This document shows positions 44,225 through 56,451 of a DNA stretch of 64,000 bases, one piece after another. Both the position numbers and the translations under genes were made by a program. The notes under the pieces are model-generated. The model ran no database searches. It had not been told where the DNA came from and saw only the letters and a program-made list of their open reading frames with translations. Every line of letters starts with the position of its first letter. Within the stretch, counting starts at the first letter, position 1. The stretch covers positions 3,410,001 through 3,474,000 of the forward strand of contig NZ_CP103371.1 in the NCBI RefSeq assembly GCF_024802625.1, written 5' to 3'. The stretch is from Massilia sp. H6 (GTDB lineage Bacteria; Pseudomonadota; Gammaproteobacteria; Burkholderiales; Burkholderiaceae_D).

Positions 44225-46300
44225 ATGAGTCGTAGTCTTGCTTTTCTTCAGGGCGGTGGTCAGATGGGCGAGCGCATCCGCCAGCACGACTGGGCGTCCA
44301 CTGCCTTGGGTAGTCCCGAGACATGGCCTTGCAGTCTACGCAGTGCCGTCGCGCTGATGAACCGGATTGCCCAACCAGCCTATCTGGCCTGGGGACCGGA
44401 CCAAATCTCGTTTTACAACGATCGCTACCTCCCTATTCTTGGTAGCAAACATCCCATGGGCCTCGGACAACCCGCGCATGCGTTGTGGGCAGAAATCTGG
44501 GACACATTAGGCCCACTTAACGAAGCAGTGCTCGGCGGGGAGTCACTCTATTTCGAAGAGATGCCGTTTACGCTCGACGGCCAGGAAAGTGGACAACGCT
44601 GGTTCAACTTTAGCTATACGCCACTTCTGAACGATACGGGCGAGATTGCCGGCATCTACTGTCTGGCTCTCGAAACCACGGAAAAAGTACTCACCGAAAG
44701 AAAAATGCTTGCAAGCCGGCAAGCGCTATACCGTCTCAACCAGTCGCTCGAACAGCAAGTCAGCGAGCGCACCCAGGAACGCGACCGCTTGTGGCGCAAT
44801 ACACAAGACGTTCAGGTCGTAATCGACGTCCAGGGTATTTTCACCGCCATCAATCCTGCCTTCACGTCGATACTCGGCTGGCTGCCTGAAGAGGTGCTGG
44901 GCAGGTCCGCGTTCGATTTCATCGTTCCCGACGACGACGCATCGCAAGGAGCGCTGCAACATGCCCGTCAAGAGAACTTGCAGACGTTCCAGAATCGCTA
45001 TCGTCACAAGGATGGCGGCGTTCGATGGTTTTCGTGGGTTGCCACACCCGAAGCAGAGTTGATCTATGCAAGCGGTCGGCACATTACGGCCGAGAAAGAA
45101 CACCTGCAAGCTCTCGCATCTGCCGAGGAAACCTTGCGCCAGTCGCAGAAAATGGATGCAATCGGCCAGCTGACCGGAGGGCTGGCCCACGATTTCAACA
45201 ATCTGCTTGCAGGAATCGCAGGGTCCCTGCAACTGATGCAGATCCGTATGCAGCAAGGCCGGTTCAATGAGTTTGAGCGCTACATTGCAATGGCCCAGGG
45301 TGCATCCAGGCGTGCGGCTGCGTTGACACATCGTCTTTTGGCATTTTCACGCCAGCAGACGCTTGTGCCCAAGCCAACCAATGTCAACCGACTCGTCGCG
45401 GACATGCACGAGTTTATCCAGCGCACCGTCGGGCCCAGCACGCCCATCGAATTCGTTGGCGTGTCGGATGCCTGGACTACCATTGTCGATGCATCGCAAC
45501 TCGAAAATGCACTGTTAAATCTCTGTATCAACGCCCGCGACGCCATGCCCAACGGTGGCCGCATTACCATCGAAACGGCCAACAAATGGATGGATGAACG
45601 GGCCGCCAAGCTACAATCCATGGCCGAAGGCCAATACCTGGCATTGTCCGTGAGCGACACTGGAACTGGCATGTCGAAAGAAGTGATCGCTCGCGCCTTC
45701 GATCCGTTTTTCACCACCAAACCCATCGGTCAAGGCACGGGACTTGGATTGTCAATGATCTATGGATTCGCCCAGCAATCCGGAGGTCAGGTGCGGATCT
45801 ACTCTGAATTAGGCCAGGGAACAACCGTTTCCATTTATCTCCCTCGCCACCATGGTAATAGCATAGAAGAAACCGTCGCGTCCGAGATAAGGACTTTGCA
45901 GCGCTCGGCGCAGCTGGCGACCGTGCTGGTCGTCGACGACGAGCCAACCGTGAGAATGCTCCTCGTCGACATTCTCAACGATCTCGGTTATGCCTGGATC
46001 GAGGCTGAGGACAGTAGCGCAGGGCTCAAGATCTTGCAGTCCGATGCGCGGATTGATCTGCTCATTTCGGACGTGGGCCTGCCCGGCGGCATGAATGGCC
46101 GTCAGATGGCTGACGCGGCCTGTATCTCGCGGCCAGACCTGAAGGTACTGTTTATTACCGGTTACGCGGAAAATGCCGTGCTTAACAATGGTTATCTGGC
46201 TCCGGGAATGGCAGTCCTGACCAAGCCATTCTCGATCGACGTCATCGCTGACCGAATCCGTTCGATGATTGAGTCAGGTGCCAGCTCCGTGAGCGAGTAA
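44225..46300 (+). CDS. Hybrid sensor histidine kinase (PAS, HisKA, HATPase, receiver)
   Basis: A 691-residue cytoplasmic sensor kinase. An N-terminal PAS-like domain ([21 protein letters not shown]) is followed by a coiled coil ([13 protein letters not shown]), a second PAS (about 190-300), HisKA with phospho-acceptor His322 ([11 protein letters not shown]), HATPase ([29 protein letters not shown]) and one receiver with Asp616 ([10 protein letters not shown]). It is paralogous along its length to the kinase at 8838-12083, which has more PAS domains and a second receiver. Its codons are visibly less GC-rich than its neighbours, a sign of different history. No output partner is adjacent. Confidence 0.92.
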   Translation: MSRSLAFLQGGGQMGERIRQHDWASTALGSPETWPCSLRSAVALMNRIAQPAYLAWGPDQISFYNDRYLPILGSKHPMGLGQPAHALWAEIWDTLGPLNEAVLGGESLYFEEMPFTLDGQESGQRWFNFSYTPLLNDTGEIAGIYCLALETTEKVLTERKMLASRQALYRLNQSLEQQVSERTQERDRLWRNTQDVQVVIDVQGIFTAINPAFTSILGWLPEEVLGRSAFDFIVPDDDASQGALQHARQENLQTFQNRYRHKDGGVRWFSWVATPEAELIYASGRHITAEKEHLQALASAEETLRQSQKMDAIGQLTGGLAHDFNNLLAGIAGSLQLMQIRMQQGRFNEFERYIAMAQGASRRAAALTHRLLAFSRQQTLVPKPTNVNRLVADMHEFIQRTVGPSTPIEFVGVSDAWTTIVDASQLENALLNLCINARDAMPNGGRITIETANKWMDERAAKLQSMAEGQYLALSVSDTGTGMSKEVIARAFDPFFTTKPIGQGTGLGLSMIYGFAQQSGGQVRIYSELGQGTTVSIYLPRHHGNSIEETVASEIRTLQRSAQLATVLVVDDEPTVRMLLVDILNDLGYAWIEAEDSSAGLKILQSDARIDLLISDVGLPGGMNGRQMADAACISRPDLKVLFITGYAENAVLNNGYLAPGMAVLTKPFSIDVIADRIRSMIESGASSVSE

Positions 46301-46406
46301 CACGTCTACCTGGCTCCACGACTGCAACCACAAGATCGTTTTATCCGCTTTTTTTCTTTACGGCGGCAGGTCAGCGTCAGCATTGCTCCTGGTGAGCAAT
46401 AAACGG

Positions 46407-47744
46407 ATGGGTTACGATCGCCCCATGCAAGCCTGTCCTCCCCTTCCCCTGCGCACCGCCCTGCTCTACTGGCTCAAGCTCGGCTTCATCAGCTTCGGCG
46501 GTCCGGCCGGCCAGATCGCCCTGATGCACGCCGAACTGGTCGAGCGGCGGCGCTGGATTTCCGAACAGCGCTTCTTGCATGCGCTGAACTACTGCATGCT
46601 GCTGCCCGGACCGGAAGCCACCCAGCTGGCGATCTACATCGGCTGGCTCCTGCACCGCACCGCGGGCGGCATCCTGGCCGGGATGCTGTTCATCCTGCCC
46701 GCGCTGCTGCTGCTGATCGGGCTGTCGTGGATCTACCTGGTGTGGGGCCACCTGCCCGCCGTGACCGGCATCATGAACGGCATCAAACCAGCGGTGGTCG
46801 CCATCGTGATCGCGGCGGCCTGGCGCATCGGCACCCGCACCTTACGCAATGCGCTGCTGGGCGCGATCGCCGCGCTGGCCTTTATCGGCATCGCCGTGTT
46901 CGGGCTGGCCTTCCCAGTGATCTTGCTGGCCGCGGCGCTGGCAGGCGTCATTGGCGGGCGCCTGTGGCCGCAGCGCTTCCAGCCGGGCGGCGCCCACGCC
47001 GCCAACCGCCGGCACTACGGCCCGGCACTGATCGACGACGATACGCCGACACCCGGACACGCGCGCCTCTCGCTGCCCCACCTGCTCAAGGTGGCGCTAG
47101 GCGGCATCGGGCTGGCGCTCGCGGCCTGGCTGGCGCTGGCCGCGCTGTACGGAGTGGACAGCACCCTGGCCCGGATGGGCTGGTTCTTCTCCAAGGCCGC
47201 CCTGATGAGCTTTGGCGGCGCCTACGCGGTGCTGCCCTATGTGGTGCAGGGCGCGGTCGGGCAATACGGGTGGCTGAGCGCGGCGCAGATGATCGACGCC
47301 CTGGCGCTGGGCGAGACCACGCCCGGACCCCTGATCATGATCGTCGCCTTTGTGGGTTTTGTCGGCGGCTGGACCGGGGCGCTGTTCGGCCCGGGGGCAC
47401 TGCCGCTGGCGGGCGTGGCCGGGGCGCTGGTCGCGGCCCTGTTCACTTTCCTGCCCTCGTTCGTGTTCATCCTGGCCGGCGCACCGCTGGTCGAATCCGG
47501 GCGCGGCCAGGTCCGGTTTACCGCGCCCTTGACCGCGATCTCGGCCGCCGTGGTCGGGGTGGTGGCCAGCCTGGCCGTGTTCTTCGGACAGCATGTGTTT
47601 TTCGCCGGCGGCGCGCCGCAGCCGGCGGCCATCGGCATCGGCGTGGCCGCCAGCATCGCCCTGCTGCGCTACCGGCTCGGGCCGATCCCCTTGATCGCCG
47701 CCTGTGCGCTCGCGGGGCTCGTGCTATCGTATTGGCATGGCTGA
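46407..47744 (+). CDS. chrA: Chromate transporter ChrA family (two-domain form)
   Basis: A CHR-family membrane protein that exports chromate in characterised members. The product is about 445 residues from the ATG at 46407 (46425 is the alternative; neither has a good ribosome site). Both homologous halves are present: [15 protein letters not shown] near the N-terminus and [15 protein letters not shown] in the second half, with about ten membrane spans. It ends inside the moaA start, an overlap of 8 bp. Confidence 0.9.
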   Translation: MGYDRPMQACPPLPLRTALLYWLKLGFISFGGPAGQIALMHAELVERRRWISEQRFLHALNYCMLLPGPEATQLAIYIGWLLHRTAGGILAGMLFILPALLLLIGLSWIYLVWGHLPAVTGIMNGIKPAVVAIVIAAAWRIGTRTLRNALLGAIAALAFIGIAVFGLAFPVILLAAALAGVIGGRLWPQRFQPGGAHAANRRHYGPALIDDDTPTPGHARLSLPHLLKVALGGIGLALAAWLALAALYGVDSTLARMGWFFSKAALMSFGGAYAVLPYVVQGAVGQYGWLSAAQMIDALALGETTPGPLIMIVAFVGFVGGWTGALFGPGALPLAGVAGALVAALFTFLPSFVFILAGAPLVESGRGQVRFTAPLTAISAAVVGVVASLAVFFGQHVFFAGGAPQPAAIGIGVAASIALLRYRLGPIPLIAACALAGLVLSYWHG

Positions 47745-48846
47745 AAAAATCATCATGATCAACGACTTGCGCTCACCGCAGCTGGCAGTGCCGGCGCAGC
47801 GTGATGCGCCCACCGGAACACTGCTCGACGCCCGCGGCAGGCCGCTCCACGACCTGCGCATCTCGGTCACCGACCGCTGCAATTTCCGCTGCGTGTACTG
47901 CATGCCGAAAGAAGTGTTCGACAAGGACTATGCTTATTTGCCGCAGGGCGACCTGCTCTCTTTCGAAGAGATCGCGCGCGTCGCCCGCATCTTCATCGGC
48001 CACGGCGTCGAGAAGATCCGCCTGACCGGCGGCGAGCCGCTGCTGCGCAAGAACCTCGAACGCCTGGTCGGCATGCTGCGCGCACTGCCCACCCCGAGCG
48101 GGCGCGCGCTCGACCTCACGCTCACTACCAACGGCTCGCTGCTGGCGCGCAAGGCGCGGGCCCTGAAAGACGCGGGCCTGGACCGCGTGACCGTGTCGCT
48201 CGACGCACTCGACGACGCCATGTTCCGCCGCATGAACGATGTCGATTTTTCGGTTGCCGACGTGTTGCATGGCCTGGACGCCGCGCATGCGGCCGGGCTC
48301 GGACCGATCAAGGTTAATATGGTGGTCAAGGGCGGCACCAACGATGGCCAGATCCTGCCGATGGCGCGCCATTTCAAGAATTCACCCTTCATCCTGCGCT
48401 TCATCGAATACATGGATGTGGGCGCCTCGAACGGCTGGAACATGGATGAAGTCATTCCTTCGAGCGAGGTCATTCGGCGCATCGGCGCCGAACTGCCGCT
48501 GGCGCCCGCTTCGGCCAACTATGCGGGCGAAACCGCGGCGCGCTGGCGCTATCTCGACGGCGGCGGCGAAGTGGGCGTGATCTCCAGCGTCACCCAGGCT
48601 TTCTGCCACGACTGCTCGCGCCTGCGCCTGTCGACCGAGGGCAAGCTCTATACCTGTTTGTTCGCCACCCACGGTCACGACCTGCGCGGCCTGCTGCGCA
48701 GCTCCCGTCCGGACGCCGACCTGTCCGCCGCCGTCGCCCAGCTCTGGCGCGCACGTGCCGACCGCTATTCGGAAACGCGCACCATCGATGCAACGCGCCT
48801 GGCGCCCGGCGCAAAACGGGTCGAAATGTCGTATATCGGCGGCTAG
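47737..48846 (+). CDS. moaA: GTP 3',8-cyclase MoaA (molybdenum cofactor)
   Basis: MoaA is a radical SAM enzyme that makes the first molybdopterin intermediate from GTP with MoaC. From the Met at 47737 the product is 369 residues. The N-terminal cluster motif C48-x3-C52-x2-C55 (CNFRCVYC) is intact, as are the GGEPLLR loop and the C-terminal second-cluster cysteines ([18 protein letters not shown]). The start overlaps the end of chrA. A later ATG (47755) also opens the conserved region. Confidence 0.95.
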   Translation: MAEKIIMINDLRSPQLAVPAQRDAPTGTLLDARGRPLHDLRISVTDRCNFRCVYCMPKEVFDKDYAYLPQGDLLSFEEIARVARIFIGHGVEKIRLTGGEPLLRKNLERLVGMLRALPTPSGRALDLTLTTNGSLLARKARALKDAGLDRVTVSLDALDDAMFRRMNDVDFSVADVLHGLDAAHAAGLGPIKVNMVVKGGTNDGQILPMARHFKNSPFILRFIEYMDVGASNGWNMDEVIPSSEVIRRIGAELPLAPASANYAGETAARWRYLDGGGEVGVISSVTQAFCHDCSRLRLSTEGKLYTCLFATHGHDLRGLLRSSRPDADLSAAVAQLWRARADRYSETRTIDATRLAPGAKRVEMSYIGG

Positions 48847-48872
48847 CCCGGCAAACTCGCAAGGACAAACAC

Positions 48873-50744
48873 ATGGACAAGAAACTCATTACAGGACTGA
48901 TCCTGGCGGGCGGACGCGGCTCGCGCATGGGCAATGTCGACAAGGGCTTGCAGCCCTTCCGCGGCAGCACCATGGCGCAGCACGTGATCGACCGCCTGCT
49001 GCCGCAGGTCGGCTCGGTCATGGTCAACGCCAACCGCAACATCGACGCCTGGCTGGAACTGGCAGCGCCGGTGTGGGCCGACGAAACACCCGGTTTCGCC
49101 GGTCCGCTGGCGGGCCTGGAAGCCGGGCTGCGCCACTGCGTGACCCCGTGGCTGCTGGCGGTGCCCTGCGATTCGCCCTTTCTGCCGCACGACCTGGCCG
49201 TACGGCTGGCCGCCGCAGCAGAAGACGCCAACGCCGACCTGGCCTTTGCGGCCACCCAGGAGCCGGGCATGCGCGCGCAAGCGCATCCCGTGTTCTGCCT
49301 GGTCAGGGCGAGCCGGCTGCCGGTGCTGTCGCAGTATCTCCTGGAGGGCGGCCGCCGCATGGACGGCTGGTACAAGGACCTGAAGGCGGTCGAGGTGCTG
49401 TTCGACGACCTTGACGCTTTCCGCAACATCAACACGCTCGAAGAGCTGCACGGCCTGGACGACACCTTGCCGCCGACGCTGGCGAAGGTGACCAGCTGCC
49501 TGGACGGCTACGACCCCGACGCGCTGCCGGTACGCGACGCCCAGCGCATCATCGGCGACTTCGTGCAGCCGGTGCGATCAGTCGAAAAAGTCGCGCTGCG
49601 CTCGGCCCTGGGCCGCGTACTGGCCGTGGACGTTATCTCGCCGATCGACGTGCCGGCCCACGACAATTCGGCGATGGACGGCTTTGCCCTGCGCGGCGCC
49701 GACCTGCGCGAGGACGCGCCAGTAAGCTTGCGGGTGATCGGCACCGCCCTGGCCGGCAATCCATCCGGCCTGGTTCCGGTCTCCGGCCAGTGCGTGCGCA
49801 TCATGACGGGCGGCGTCATGCCGGACGGTTGCGACAGCGTGGTGCCGCAAGAATTCGTCAAGCACGATGGCGACAGCATCGTGCTTCCCGCCGGCGTGAT
49901 CCGGCCGGGCGACAACCGCCGCTTCGCCGGCGAAGACCTCAAGGCCGGCAGTTCGGCCTTGAAGGCTGGCCGCATCGTGCGCCCCGCCGACCTGGGCCTG
50001 CTGGCTTCGCTCGGCATGCCCGAGGTGGCGGTGCAGCGGCGCCTGCGCGTCGCTTTTTTCTCGACCGGCGACGAGCTGCGTTCGGTCGGCGAGCCACTCG
50101 GTGAAGGCTGCGTCTACGACAGCAACCGCTACACCATCTACGGCATGCTCCAGCGCCTGGGTTGCGATGTCATCGACATGGGCGTGGTGCGCGACGATCC
50201 GGATGCGCTGGAACAGGCCTTGCGCAGCGCCTGCGAGAACGCCGACGCGATCATCACCTCGGGCGGCGTCTCGGTCGGCGCGGCCGACTACACCAAGCAG
50301 GTGATGGCAAAACTGGGCGACGTGACCTTCTGGAAGATTGGCATGCGCCCCGGACGCCCGCTGGCGTTCGGGCGCATCAAGTCGAACGGCCGCAGCGCCT
50401 TCCTGTTCGGCCTGCCCGGCAATCCGGTGGCGGTAATGGTGTCGTTCTACTTCTTCGCGCGCGAAGCGCTGCTGCGCATGATGGGCGCCGAGGCTCCCCT
50501 GCCGCTGTTGCGCGCCCGCTCGAGCGTGGCGATCCGCAAGAAGCCCGGCCGCACCGAATACCAGCGCGGCATCCTGGCAACTGGTGCAGACGGCCAGCCC
50601 GAAGTGCGCATCACCGGCTCGCAGGGCTCCGGCATCCTGCGTTCGATGTCCGAGGCCAACTGCATGGTGGTGCTGCACGACGAGCAGGGCAATGTCGTGT
50701 CGGGCGACATGGTCGACATCATCCCGTTCGAAGGCTTGATGTAG
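48873..50744 (+). CDS. MobA-MoeA fusion protein (molybdenum cofactor maturation)
   Basis: A single 623-residue frame combines two normally separate enzymes. Residues about 1-195 are MobA (molybdenum cofactor guanylyltransferase; ILAGGRGSRMGNVDKGLQ and a NINTLEEL end). Residues about 205-623 are MoeA (molybdopterin molybdotransferase; PAHDNSAMDGFAL, STGDEL, the SGGVSVGAADY and GLPGNPVAV motifs). No in-frame Met or ribosome site is seen at the junction, so it reads as a real fusion unless a frameshift hides two genes. GGA/AGG elements lie before the start, 26 bp after moaA. Confidence 0.9.
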   Translation: MDKKLITGLILAGGRGSRMGNVDKGLQPFRGSTMAQHVIDRLLPQVGSVMVNANRNIDAWLELAAPVWADETPGFAGPLAGLEAGLRHCVTPWLLAVPCDSPFLPHDLAVRLAAAAEDANADLAFAATQEPGMRAQAHPVFCLVRASRLPVLSQYLLEGGRRMDGWYKDLKAVEVLFDDLDAFRNINTLEELHGLDDTLPPTLAKVTSCLDGYDPDALPVRDAQRIIGDFVQPVRSVEKVALRSALGRVLAVDVISPIDVPAHDNSAMDGFALRGADLREDAPVSLRVIGTALAGNPSGLVPVSGQCVRIMTGGVMPDGCDSVVPQEFVKHDGDSIVLPAGVIRPGDNRRFAGEDLKAGSSALKAGRIVRPADLGLLASLGMPEVAVQRRLRVAFFSTGDELRSVGEPLGEGCVYDSNRYTIYGMLQRLGCDVIDMGVVRDDPDALEQALRSACENADAIITSGGVSVGAADYTKQVMAKLGDVTFWKIGMRPGRPLAFGRIKSNGRSAFLFGLPGNPVAVMVSFYFFAREALLRMMGAEAPLPLLRARSSVAIRKKPGRTEYQRGILATGADGQPEVRITGSQGSGILRSMSEANCMVVLHDEQGNVVSGDMVDIIPFEGLM

Positions 50745-50756
50745 CCAGCCGCCGGG

Positions 50757-52088
50757 TTACTCGTCCTCGTCGCTGCGGTCTGCGCCGAGCAACAACTGCG
50801 CGGCGTCTGCGGGCAATGCCTCTACCGACTTCAGTTTTTTCGCCATCACCCGGCTGCGCGTCTCGGCGTTTTCGATGTTCTTGGCGGCCTTTTCGAGCGT
50901 CGCCCTGGTGGTAGCCAGCACGTCGCCAAACTTGGTGAACTCGGTCTTGACCGCGCCCAGCACCTGCCACACTTCGGACGAGCGCTTTTCGAGCGCCAGC
51001 GTGCGAAAGCCCATTTGCAGGCTGTTGAGCAGCGCCGACAAGGTCGACGGACCGGCGATCGACACCCGCAGCGTGCGCTGCAAATCGTCGGACAGGCCGG
51101 GGCGCCGCATTACTTCCGCATACAGGCCTTCGGTCGGCAGGAACAGGATCGCAAAATCGGTGGTCTGCGGCGGCGAGACGTATTTCTCGCAGATGGTCTT
51201 GGCCTCGAGGCGCACCGCCCGTTCGAGCTCGGCCCCGAAACGCGCTACGCCGTCGCCATCGGCACGGTCGGCCGCTTCCAGCAGGCGCTCGTACTGCTCC
51301 TTGGGAAACTTGGCGTCGATCGGCAGCCATAGCGGCGGTCCGCCGTCGACGCTGCCCGGCAGCTTGATGGCAAATTCGACGCGCGCGCCGCTGCCGGCCA
51401 CGGTCTCGACGTTCTTGGCGTACTGGTCGATCGTTAGCACCTGCTCGAGCAGCATTTCCAGTTGCACTTCGCCCCAGGTGCCGCGGGTCTTGACGTTGGT
51501 GAGTACGCGCTTGAGGTCGCCCACCCCGATCGCCAGCTGCTGCATTTCGCCCAGGCCCTGGTGCACCTTTTCCAGGCGCTCGCTCACCTGGCGAAACGAT
51601 TCGGTCAGGCGCGTTTCCAGCGTAGCGTGGAGCTTCTCGTCGACCGTCTGGCGCATCTCTTCGAGGCGCTTGGCATTGTCGTTCTGCAGGTCGCGGATCT
51701 TGGTTTCCAATGTGCCGCGCACTTCGAGCATGCGCTGCGCATTCGATTCGGTCAGGTTCGACAGGGTCTGCTGCAGCGTGTCGGCGAAGCGCTTGAGCGC
51801 GCGCGCCTGCTCCTCGCGGCTGCTCCCCGACTGCAGCTGCATCTGCTGGCGCATGCTGTCGAACTGCTGCACCCCGGCGGCGTGGTACTGGCCCATGTGG
51901 CCCGCCATTTCCTGGCGCGTGGCCTGGGCGGTCGACTGCAGCTCCAGGCGCAGCTCCCGCTCGAGGCGTTCGAGGTGGCGGCCGTCGCCGGCATTGTCAC
52001 TGGCCTTGCGGGCGCGCTGAAGCAGCAGCAGCTGCAGCGCAATGATGATGATTGCAGCCAGCACGATCAGGAGTTCGATAATTTCCAT
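50757..52088 (-). CDS. rmuC: DNA recombination protein RmuC
   Basis: RmuC limits inversions and rearrangements at short inverted repeats; it belongs to a nuclease-like fold. The 443-residue product has an N-terminal membrane span (IIELLIVLAAIIIIALQ), a long coiled coil (about 35-180), and the conserved C-terminal domain (TRGTWGEVQLEMLLEQVL, DAKFPKEQYERLLEA, FAILFLPTEGLYAEV). It starts 1 nt from the truncated haemoglobin stop. Confidence 0.94.
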   Translation of the reverse strand: MEIIELLIVLAAIIIIALQLLLLQRARKASDNAGDGRHLERLERELRLELQSTAQATRQEMAGHMGQYHAAGVQQFDSMRQQMQLQSGSSREEQARALKRFADTLQQTLSNLTESNAQRMLEVRGTLETKIRDLQNDNAKRLEEMRQTVDEKLHATLETRLTESFRQVSERLEKVHQGLGEMQQLAIGVGDLKRVLTNVKTRGTWGEVQLEMLLEQVLTIDQYAKNVETVAGSGARVEFAIKLPGSVDGGPPLWLPIDAKFPKEQYERLLEAADRADGDGVARFGAELERAVRLEAKTICEKYVSPPQTTDFAILFLPTEGLYAEVMRRPGLSDDLQRTLRVSIAGPSTLSALLNSLQMGFRTLALEKRSSEVWQVLGAVKTEFTKFGDVLATTRATLEKAAKNIENAETRSRVMAKKLKSVEALPADAAQLLLGADRSDEDE

Positions 52089-52089
52089 G

Positions 52090-52479
52090 TCAGTCGGCCT
52101 TGTTGCGCATCCAGTCGGCCGTCTGGTAGAACGACTGCATCAGCCGCATGCGCAGCGCTTCGTCGTAGCCCAGGTCTTCCATCGCCCAGGCCATCGCGCG
52201 CAGCCACTGGTCGCGCTCCTGGGTGCCGATGGCAAAGCCCAGGTGGCGCGCGCGCAGGCGCGGGTGGCCGTGGCGTTCGACGAACAAATCGGGGCCGCCG
52301 GTCCAGCCGGACAGGAACATGAACAGCTTCTCGCGCGAGCTGTCGTTGGGGGTCGGGTGCATCGCGTGGATGGCAGCGAATTCGGGCTCCAGCGCCATCA
52401 GGTCGTAGAAGCGGTCGACCAGTTCGCGCAGGCGCGCGGCGCCGCCCATCACGTCGTACAGGATTGGGGTTTCAGACAT
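52090..52479 (-). CDS. Group II truncated haemoglobin
   Basis: A 129-residue truncated haemoglobin, group II (trHbO type) by size and motifs. It shows the FYDLM helix-B/E region, SGWTGGPDLFVERHGHPRLRARHLGFAIG with the proximal His in the RHLGF segment, and the WLRAMAWAMED helix with Trp. It probably binds O2 or NO. It is directly upstream of rmuC and likely cotranscribed. Confidence 0.92.
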   Translation of the reverse strand: MSETPILYDVMGGAARLRELVDRFYDLMALEPEFAAIHAMHPTPNDSSREKLFMFLSGWTGGPDLFVERHGHPRLRARHLGFAIGTQERDQWLRAMAWAMEDLGYDEALRMRLMQSFYQTADWMRNKAD

Positions 52480-52543
52480 GCCGACATGATAGCGCGCCGG
52501 GGTAGGCCCTGACCACCCCGGCGCCCTGCGCGTTGCAGGCCCT

Positions 52544-55099
52544 TTACGCTTCGCGCAAGGTCTGCAGCGGCGGCTGGCGCAGCACGCCGCGCAGCCCCAG
52601 CCAGCCGCCCAGCAGCGCGCAGGCGACGCCTATCGCCACGCCGGCCAGCCACACGCCCGGCTCGAAACGCCACGGAAACTTGAACACGTATTCGGCCAGC
52701 GCCCAGCCCATCGCCGCTGCGCCGCTCGCGGCCAGCACGCCCGAAACGCTGCCCACCAGGATGAACTCGATACGCTGCGCCGTCGCCAGCTGTCCCTTGG
52801 TGGCGCCGAGCGCGCGCAGCAGGCCGGCCTCGCGGGTGCGCTCGGATTGCGAGCCCATCAGCGCCGCATACAGCACCAGCACGCCCGAGGCGAGCGTGAA
52901 CATGAACAGGAATTCCACCGCCACCACCACCTGGTCGAGCACATCTTGCAGCTGGCGGATGATGCCAGACACGTCGATCACGGTCAGGTTCGGATAGGCG
53001 CGCGTCAGGCTGCTGGTCAGGCCGCCCGCCGCAGTGCTCCTACCCTCGGGCAAATGGAAGGCCGTCATGTAGCTGCGCGGCGCATTTTCCATCGCTTGCG
53101 GGTTGATGATGACAAAGAAATTGGCCCGCATCGAACCCCATTCGAGCTTGCGCAGGCTGGTCACCTTCGATTCGACCACCAGGCCGCCCATGTCGAAGCG
53201 CATCACGTCGCCCAGCTTCAGGCCCAGCGTCTGCGCCAGCTTTTCCTCGACCGAGGCTTCGCCCATGCCGGCCGGCGCACCCGGGGCGTCGCTGAACCAC
53301 TTGCCGGCCACCACTTCGTTCGATTCCGGCAGCGTGCTCGTGGTCGACAGGTTGAATTCGCGTTCGGCCATGCGGCGCGCCTCGCCGCTCTGGAAGCTGT
53401 CGCGCGTGAGCTGCTTGCCGTTGATGGCGGTCAGGCGCCCGCGGATCATCGGGAACAGCGTCACTTCCTTGATGCCGGCGCCCACCAGCTGGCGCTCGAC
53501 GCCGGGCGCCTGCTCTGGCTGGATATTGATGATGAAGCGATTCGGCGCATCCGGCGGCGTCGCGGTGCGCCAGGCCGACATCAGGTCGCCGCGCACGACG
53601 GTGAGCAGCAGCAGCGCCATCAAGCCGAGCGAGAGCGACACCACCTGCACCACGGTCGCGCCGGGACGGCGCTGCAGCGAGGTGATGGCAAAGCGCCAGC
53701 CCTGGTGCCGCAAGGCGCCGCGCAGGTGGCGCAGCAAGCGCAGGCACATCCATGCCACCAGGGCAAACAGGCCCAGGCCCCCGAGGAAACCGGCGGCCGT
53801 CATCAGGGCCAGCTTGACATCGCCGGCCTGCCACAGCAGCAGCGCCAGGAACACGCCGACGCCCAGGCCATACGTGGCCAGCGCCAGCGGCTGCGGCGCG
53901 GCCGCTTCGCGCCGCAGCACGCGGTTGTGCGGCACGTTGCGCAGCTGGAGCACCGGCGGCAGCGCGAAGCCGACCAGCAGCAGCAGGCCGGTGGCGACGC
54001 CCTGCAGCGCTGGCAAGAACGACACCGGCGGCAAGTCGGGCGGCAGCAGGCCGCCGATCATCTCCAGCAAGATGAAGTGCGCGCCGAAGCCGACCACGAC
54101 GCCCAGGGCGCTGCCGGCCAGGCCGACCAGGGCAAATTCGATCAGGTACAGCGCACCGACCTCGTTTTGCGTCATGCCGAGGCAGCGCAGCATGGCGCAG
54201 GCGTCTAGATGGCGCTGCATGAAGCGACGCGCCGCCATTGCCACCGCTACCGCCGCCAGCATGGCCGACAGCAGCCCGACCAGCGACAGGAAGCTATCGG
54301 CGCGATCGAGCGTGGCGCGCATCTCGGGGCGGCCGTTTTCCAGGGTCTCGATACGCACGCCACGCACGTTGCGGGCGGCGATGTCGGCGCGCAGCCATTT
54401 TTCGAACGCGGCCACGGCGGCCATATCGTTCTTCGAGGTCGAGGCCACCTGCAGGCGATAGGTGGCGCGCGAAAAATCGGTGACCAGGCCGGTGGCTGCC
54501 AGGTCTTGCAGCGACAGCATCACGCGCGGCGCGAAATTCGCGAACGAAGCGCCCTTATCGGGCTCGCTGGCAATCAGCTGCGCGATGCGAAAGCGTTTGT
54601 CGCCCAGCACAATGCTGCTGCCTACGCCCACGCGCAGCGCCGGCAGCAGGTTGGCGTCGACCCAGACCGTGCCCGGCTTGGGCGTGGCGCGGGTCTTGCT
54701 GCCGATGGCCCCGCCGGCCTGGACCGGATCGGTCGTGATGCCAAGCTGTCCGCGCAGCGGGTAGCCCGGTTCGACCGCCTTTACCGCAGCTAGCTGGGCA
54801 GCCGCGGCATTGCCCTCGCCGGCCTGCGCCATGCTCTGGAAGGTCACGGTTTCGGCCACCAGCAGGCCGCGCTGGCGTGCCTGCTCGCGCCAGGTCTTCT
54901 GGATCGGGTCGTCGGCATTGACCAGCAGGTCGGCGCCGAGCAGCTGGTGGGCGTCGCGGTTCAGGCCAGCGCGCATGCGGTCGATGAAAAAGCCGACCGA
55001 AGACAGCGCCGCCACGGCCACGATCAGGGCCACCAGCAAAAAACGCAGTTCGCCGGCGCGCCAGTCGCGGGCGGTCATGCGAAGGGACTGTCTGAACAT
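52544..55099 (-). CDS. FtsX-family ABC transporter permease (YbbP-like)
   Basis: An 851-residue inner-membrane permease of the MacB/FtsX type, like YbbP, with two FtsX domains, about ten membrane spans, and large periplasmic loops. It begins MFRQSLRMTARDWRAGELRF with a single N-terminal span. The partner ATPase (YbbA type) and the YbbO/TesA lipid neighbours are not in this window. Lipoprotein or lipid export is the family inference. It lies 9 bp after the deaminase gene. Confidence 0.85.
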   Translation of the reverse strand: MFRQSLRMTARDWRAGELRFLLVALIVAVAALSSVGFFIDRMRAGLNRDAHQLLGADLLVNADDPIQKTWREQARQRGLLVAETVTFQSMAQAGEGNAAAAQLAAVKAVEPGYPLRGQLGITTDPVQAGGAIGSKTRATPKPGTVWVDANLLPALRVGVGSSIVLGDKRFRIAQLIASEPDKGASFANFAPRVMLSLQDLAATGLVTDFSRATYRLQVASTSKNDMAAVAAFEKWLRADIAARNVRGVRIETLENGRPEMRATLDRADSFLSLVGLLSAMLAAVAVAMAARRFMQRHLDACAMLRCLGMTQNEVGALYLIEFALVGLAGSALGVVVGFGAHFILLEMIGGLLPPDLPPVSFLPALQGVATGLLLLVGFALPPVLQLRNVPHNRVLRREAAAPQPLALATYGLGVGVFLALLLWQAGDVKLALMTAAGFLGGLGLFALVAWMCLRLLRHLRGALRHQGWRFAITSLQRRPGATVVQVVSLSLGLMALLLLTVVRGDLMSAWRTATPPDAPNRFIINIQPEQAPGVERQLVGAGIKEVTLFPMIRGRLTAINGKQLTRDSFQSGEARRMAEREFNLSTTSTLPESNEVVAGKWFSDAPGAPAGMGEASVEEKLAQTLGLKLGDVMRFDMGGLVVESKVTSLRKLEWGSMRANFFVIINPQAMENAPRSYMTAFHLPEGRSTAAGGLTSSLTRAYPNLTVIDVSGIIRQLQDVLDQVVVAVEFLFMFTLASGVLVLYAALMGSQSERTREAGLLRALGATKGQLATAQRIEFILVGSVSGVLAASGAAAMGWALAEYVFKFPWRFEPGVWLAGVAIGVACALLGGWLGLRGVLRQPPLQTLREA

Positions 55100-55108
55100 G
55101 GGCAGCCT

Positions 55109-56451
<1,343 letters not shown>

